Below, piece after piece: positions 60,912-64,000 of a stretch of DNA of 64,000 nucleotides; the first letter of the stretch is position 1, and the number at the start of each line of letters is the position of its first letter. The translations under genes were made by a program, and so were the position numbers. The stretch is from positions 1,302,001 through 1,366,000 of the forward strand of contig NZ_SDHW01000001.1 in assembly GCF_004118265.1 (NCBI RefSeq). The letters run 5' to 3'. Below the pieces are notes generated by a model. That model ran no database searches. It was given only the letters and a program-made list of their open reading frames with translations, and was not told where the DNA came from. The stretch is from Lacibacter luteus (GTDB lineage: Bacteria; Bacteroidota; Bacteroidia; Chitinophagales; Chitinophagaceae).

Positions 60912-60947
60912 TCAAAAAAAAAGTCCTCCGTTACCGGAGGACTTTCG
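60912..60947 (-). terminator. Intrinsic terminator of rpoC
   Basis: On the minus strand AAGTCCTCCG / CGGAGGACTT with loop GTAA, followed by an eight-T run, about 20 bases past the rpoC stop. Confidence 0.9.
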
Positions 60948-60967
60948 TTTTATCATTCAGCTATTGC

Positions 60968-63900
60968 TTACTCTTCTTCGTCGAAACTCATGGCTTCTTT
61001 GGTAGTGAGGAGTAATTCATACTCTTCTTTGCTACCAACGATCATGTTTTCAAATTCACGCAAACCTGTACCTGCAGGGATCGGGTGACCTGTGATTACG
61101 TTCTCTTTCAAGCCTAATAAATCATCGGTCTTACCTTCAATTGCAGCTGTGCTCAACACCTTCGTAGTTTCCTGGAACGATGCAGCAGAGATCCAGCTTT
61201 GTACACCCAATGATGCTTTGGTAATACCAAGCAATACCGGTTGTGCTGTTGCAGGATGTGCATCTCTAACTTCTACCAATGTTTTATCTGCACGGCGGAG
61301 GATACTGTTCTCTTCACGGAGTTCACGCAATGTAACGATCTGTCCGGGACGGAACTTATGACTGTCGCCAGGTTCTGTAACAACTTTCTTATCGAAGATG
61401 CGATCGTTCTCTTCGTTGAATTCGAAACGATCAACCAGGTCTTCTTCAAGGAACTTCGTGTCACCAGCATCAATGATCTCAACCTTCTTCATCATCTGAC
61501 GAACGATGGTTTCAATATGCTTGTCGTTGATCTTCACACCCTGTAAACGATAAACCTCCTGGATCTCATTCACTACGTACTCTTGTACTGCGAATGGACC
61601 TTTGATTGTGAGGATATCACCAGGAGCGATCTGACCATCACTCAACGGAGCACCTGCTTTAATGAAGTCACCTTCCTGAGCAAGGATCTGACGAGTAAGT
61701 GGAACAAGATATTTCTTAGTTACATCATCTTTACTTGTTACGATGATCTCACGGTTACCACGTTTGATGTTACCGAACGCAACCACACCATCAATTTCAG
61801 AAACGATAGCAGGGTTACCCGGGTTACGTGCTTCAAACAATTCAGTTACACGTGGAAGACCACCGGTGATATCACGGAGCTTACCAAGTACACGTGGGAT
61901 TTTCACCAACACCTGACCGGCAACTACTTCTTCACCTTCTTCGATCACAATGTGTGAACCTACAGGCAAGTTGTACGATTTGATCTCTTTGCCTTCAACA
62001 AGCAATGCAGGGATCTTCGTTTTATCTTTTGTTTCGATAACCACTTTCTCACGGTGACCTGTTTGTTCATCCGCTTCTTCACGGAATGTGATACCGTCGA
62101 TAATGTTTTCGAATTTGATTGTACCGGCGATCTCAGCAATTACAACGTTGTTGAACGGATCCCATGTACAGATCGGTTCGCCTTTCTTGATTTGCTGACC
62201 ATCTTTTACTGTAAGTGTAGCACCGTAAGGAATGTTGTTTGTGATTAGGAGACGATCATTCTTCACATCCATAATACGCACCTCACCTGTACGACCGATT
62301 ACCATCTGTACTTTCTCACCTTCGTTGTTGGTAGCAGTTACAGTACGTAAACCATCGAACTGGATTGTACCATCAAACTTAGCAGGCAATGAAGATTCTA
62401 CTGATGCAGAACCCGCAACACCACCCACGTGGAAGGTACGGAGCGTAAGCTGTGTACCAGGCTCACCAATTGACTGTGCAGCGATGATACCTACCGCATC
62501 ACCTTTCTGTGCAGTTGCACCGGTTGCAAGGTTACGGCCATAACATCTTACACACACACCACGTTTGCTTTCGCAAGTCAATACAGAACGGATCTCAACT
62601 GTTTCAATACCTGCTTCTTCGATCTTTCTTGCAATAGCTGCAGAAATCTGTTCGCCGGCACCAACAATGAGTTGTTCAGATTGCGGATCGTACACATCGT
62701 GTAATGATGTACGTCCTTCAATACGATCACTCAATGGTTCAATAATATCTTCGTTATCTTTTAATGCACTTGTAGCAATACCACGCAGTGTTCCGCAATC
62801 CTCATCGTTAATAACAACGTCTTGCGCAACGTCTACGAGACGACGGGTTAAGTAACCGGCATCGGCTGTTTTCAAGGCAGTATCGGCAAGACCTTTACGA
62901 GCACCGTGCGTAGAGATAAAGTAATCCAATACGCTCAAGCCATCTTTAAAGTTGCTCAATACAGGATTTTCGATGATCTCGCTTCCTGTAGAACCACTCT
63001 TACGAGGTTTCGCCATCAGACCACGGATACCAGCCAACTGTTTTACCTGTTGCTTACTACCACGGGCACCTGAGTCAAGCATCATATACACAGAGTTGAA
63101 ACCTTGCTTATCAGAAGCCATTTCACGGATCAACGTTTCAGTTACACGTGTATCCACACGGCTCCAGATATCGATGATCTGGTTGTAACGTTCGTTGTTG
63201 GTGATAAGACCCATGTTATAGCTGTCCCAAACTTCATCAACTTCACCTTGTGCATTTTCAACCAGTTCCGCTTTAATTTCAGGAATGATCAAATCGTTAA
63301 TGTTGAACGACAGACCACCTTGGAACGCTGTACGGAAACCGAGTGTTTTAATATCATCAAGGAACTTCGCAGTTTTTGGAACGTTGGTGATCTCGATGAT
63401 GTCGCCAATGATTTCACGAAGGTTTTTCTTCGTTAATAAAGCGTTTACGAAACCAACTTCTTTTGGTACAAACTGGTTAAAAATTACACGACCTACAGTT
63501 GTTTCAAGGAGTTTGAATTCCAATTCGCCATTTTCATTACGAACATTGGTCTTCACTTTAATCCATGCATGAAGATCAACCTGCTTTTCGTTGTAAGCAA
63601 TGATCACTTCTTCTGCAGAATAGAAAGCTTTACCCTGACCTTTTACAATTTCTGTATCAGTTGTTTTCTTTCCTTTTGAAATGTAGTACAGACCGAGTAC
63701 CATGTCCTGTGAAGGAAGTGTGATCGGCTGACCGTTCTGCGGGTTAAGGATGTTGTGTGAAGCAAGCATCAACAATTGAGCTTCCAATACAGCAGCATTG
63801 CTTAACGGAACGTGTACCGCCATCTGATCACCATCGAAATCGGCGTTGAACGCAGAACACACGAGCGGGTGCAATTGAATGGCTTTACCTTCAATCAATT

Positions 63901-64000
63901 TAGGTTGGAAGGCCTGGATCGACAAACGGTGAAGCGTGGGGGCACGGTTCAACATGATCGGGTGACCTTTCAAGATATTTTCAAGGATATCCCAAACTAC
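60968..64000 (-). CDS. rpoC: RNA polymerase subunit beta', 5' end beyond right edge
   Basis: The frame is open to position 64000 and gives 1010 residues ending DEEE; the first part of the gene lies outside the window. The catalytic [16 protein letters not shown] (three Asp binding Mg) is near the visible N-terminus. The bridge/trigger region contains [31 protein letters not shown] and GEPGTQLT. The second zinc-binding cluster is DCGTLRG with [11 protein letters not shown]. It is the housekeeping beta' subunit. rpoB would lie to the right. A TTG codon at 63973 is not its start. Confidence 0.99.
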   Translation of the reverse strand, partial: VVWDILENILKGHPIMLNRAPTLHRLSIQAFQPKLIEGKAIQLHPLVCSAFNADFDGDQMAVHVPLSNAAVLEAQLLMLASHNILNPQNGQPITLPSQDMVLGLYYISKGKKTTDTEIVKGQGKAFYSAEEVIIAYNEKQVDLHAWIKVKTNVRNENGELEFKLLETTVGRVIFNQFVPKEVGFVNALLTKKNLREIIGDIIEITNVPKTAKFLDDIKTLGFRTAFQGGLSFNINDLIIPEIKAELVENAQGEVDEVWDSYNMGLITNNERYNQIIDIWSRVDTRVTETLIREMASDKQGFNSVYMMLDSGARGSKQQVKQLAGIRGLMAKPRKSGSTGSEIIENPVLSNFKDGLSVLDYFISTHGARKGLADTALKTADAGYLTRRLVDVAQDVVINDEDCGTLRGIATSALKDNEDIIEPLSDRIEGRTSLHDVYDPQSEQLIVGAGEQISAAIARKIEEAGIETVEIRSVLTCESKRGVCVRCYGRNLATGATAQKGDAVGIIAAQSIGEPGTQLTLRTFHVGGVAGSASVESSLPAKFDGTIQFDGLRTVTATNNEGEKVQMVIGRTGEVRIMDVKNDRLLITNNIPYGATLTVKDGQQIKKGEPICTWDPFNNVVIAEIAGTIKFENIIDGITFREEADEQTGHREKVVIETKDKTKIPALLVEGKEIKSYNLPVGSHIVIEEGEEVVAGQVLVKIPRVLGKLRDITGGLPRVTELFEARNPGNPAIVSEIDGVVAFGNIKRGNREIIVTSKDDVTKKYLVPLTRQILAQEGDFIKAGAPLSDGQIAPGDILTIKGPFAVQEYVVNEIQEVYRLQGVKINDKHIETIVRQMMKKVEIIDAGDTKFLEEDLVDRFEFNEENDRIFDKKVVTEPGDSHKFRPGQIVTLRELREENSILRRADKTLVEVRDAHPATAQPVLLGITKASLGVQSWISAASFQETTKVLSTAAIEGKTDDLLGLKENVITGHPIPAGTGLREFENMIVGSKEEYELLLTTKEAMSFDEEE

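Overview
The window reads as chromosomal DNA of a Bacteroidota bacterium, most probably of the family Chitinophagaceae. The reasons are the outer-membrane and secreted proteins with short signal peptides ending in AQ, the near absence of Shine-Dalgarno sites, AT-rich leaders before many start codons, a few TAnnTTTG-like -7 boxes, and the protein families present (DUF1080, PorT-like barrels, DUF3467, SWIB with a histone-like tail, the RNase H1 type, HisKA_3 kinases). The organism call is inference from gene content; no 16S gene is present. Coding density is high, with accessory DNA concentrated at 3-11 kb.

Layout. 1-3062: the 5' part of a membrane histidine kinase whose phospho-acceptor position is Arg, a secreted DUF1080 protein and a secreted serine hydrolase. 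3200-10900: an accessory block. It holds a four-gene two-component operon (3813-6437, minus strand), a decayed type I restriction remnant (HsdR N-terminus joined to an HsdS C-terminus, 6780-7234), and a tight three-gene operon (7370-10409, minus strand) encoding a duplicated-module membrane/coiled-coil protein, a caspase-like protease and a secreted barrel-like protein. It ends with a fragment of a second response regulator (10690-10812). Both operons have the palindrome TACGGGAwTTTTCCCGT upstream, which suggests that the response regulator controls the caspase operon. I consider this the best candidate for an undescribed system.

10.9-27.2 kb: housekeeping and envelope genes (DsbA-like protein, SDR, TPR protein, TauE/SafE exporter, SWIB protein, fructosamine-kinase-like protein, HtpG, a two-module M16 peptidase, outer-membrane proteins, a metallophosphoesterase and a UPF0173 hydrolase). 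27.2-41.1 kb: parA without parB, fmt, a LysM protein, RNase H1, YtxH, a UbiB-like kinase, an RsmB/RsmF-type rRNA methyltransferase, folA-thyA and proline dehydrogenase. fmt and the rRNA methyltransferase both carry in-frame insertions of the same interspersed repeat.

41.1-44.9 kb: four tandem paralogues of an unknown secreted protein with two conserved Cys motifs; an inverted repeat surrounds the start codon in most copies. 45-64 kb: lysC, an Ldh_2 dehydrogenase, DUF3467, tRNA-Asp, a Gfo/Idh/MocA oxidoreductase with a polyprenyl sugar-phosphate transferase, two tandem M1 peptidases (the second fused to a putative outer-membrane barrel), a GNAT/FemAB-like protein, ispD, a heptose-kinase-like PfkB protein, an APC permease, an OmpH/Skp chaperone and the 3' two-thirds of rpoC running off the right edge.

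Several families of short interspersed repeats occur between genes and in places form the start, stop or internal codons of genes.
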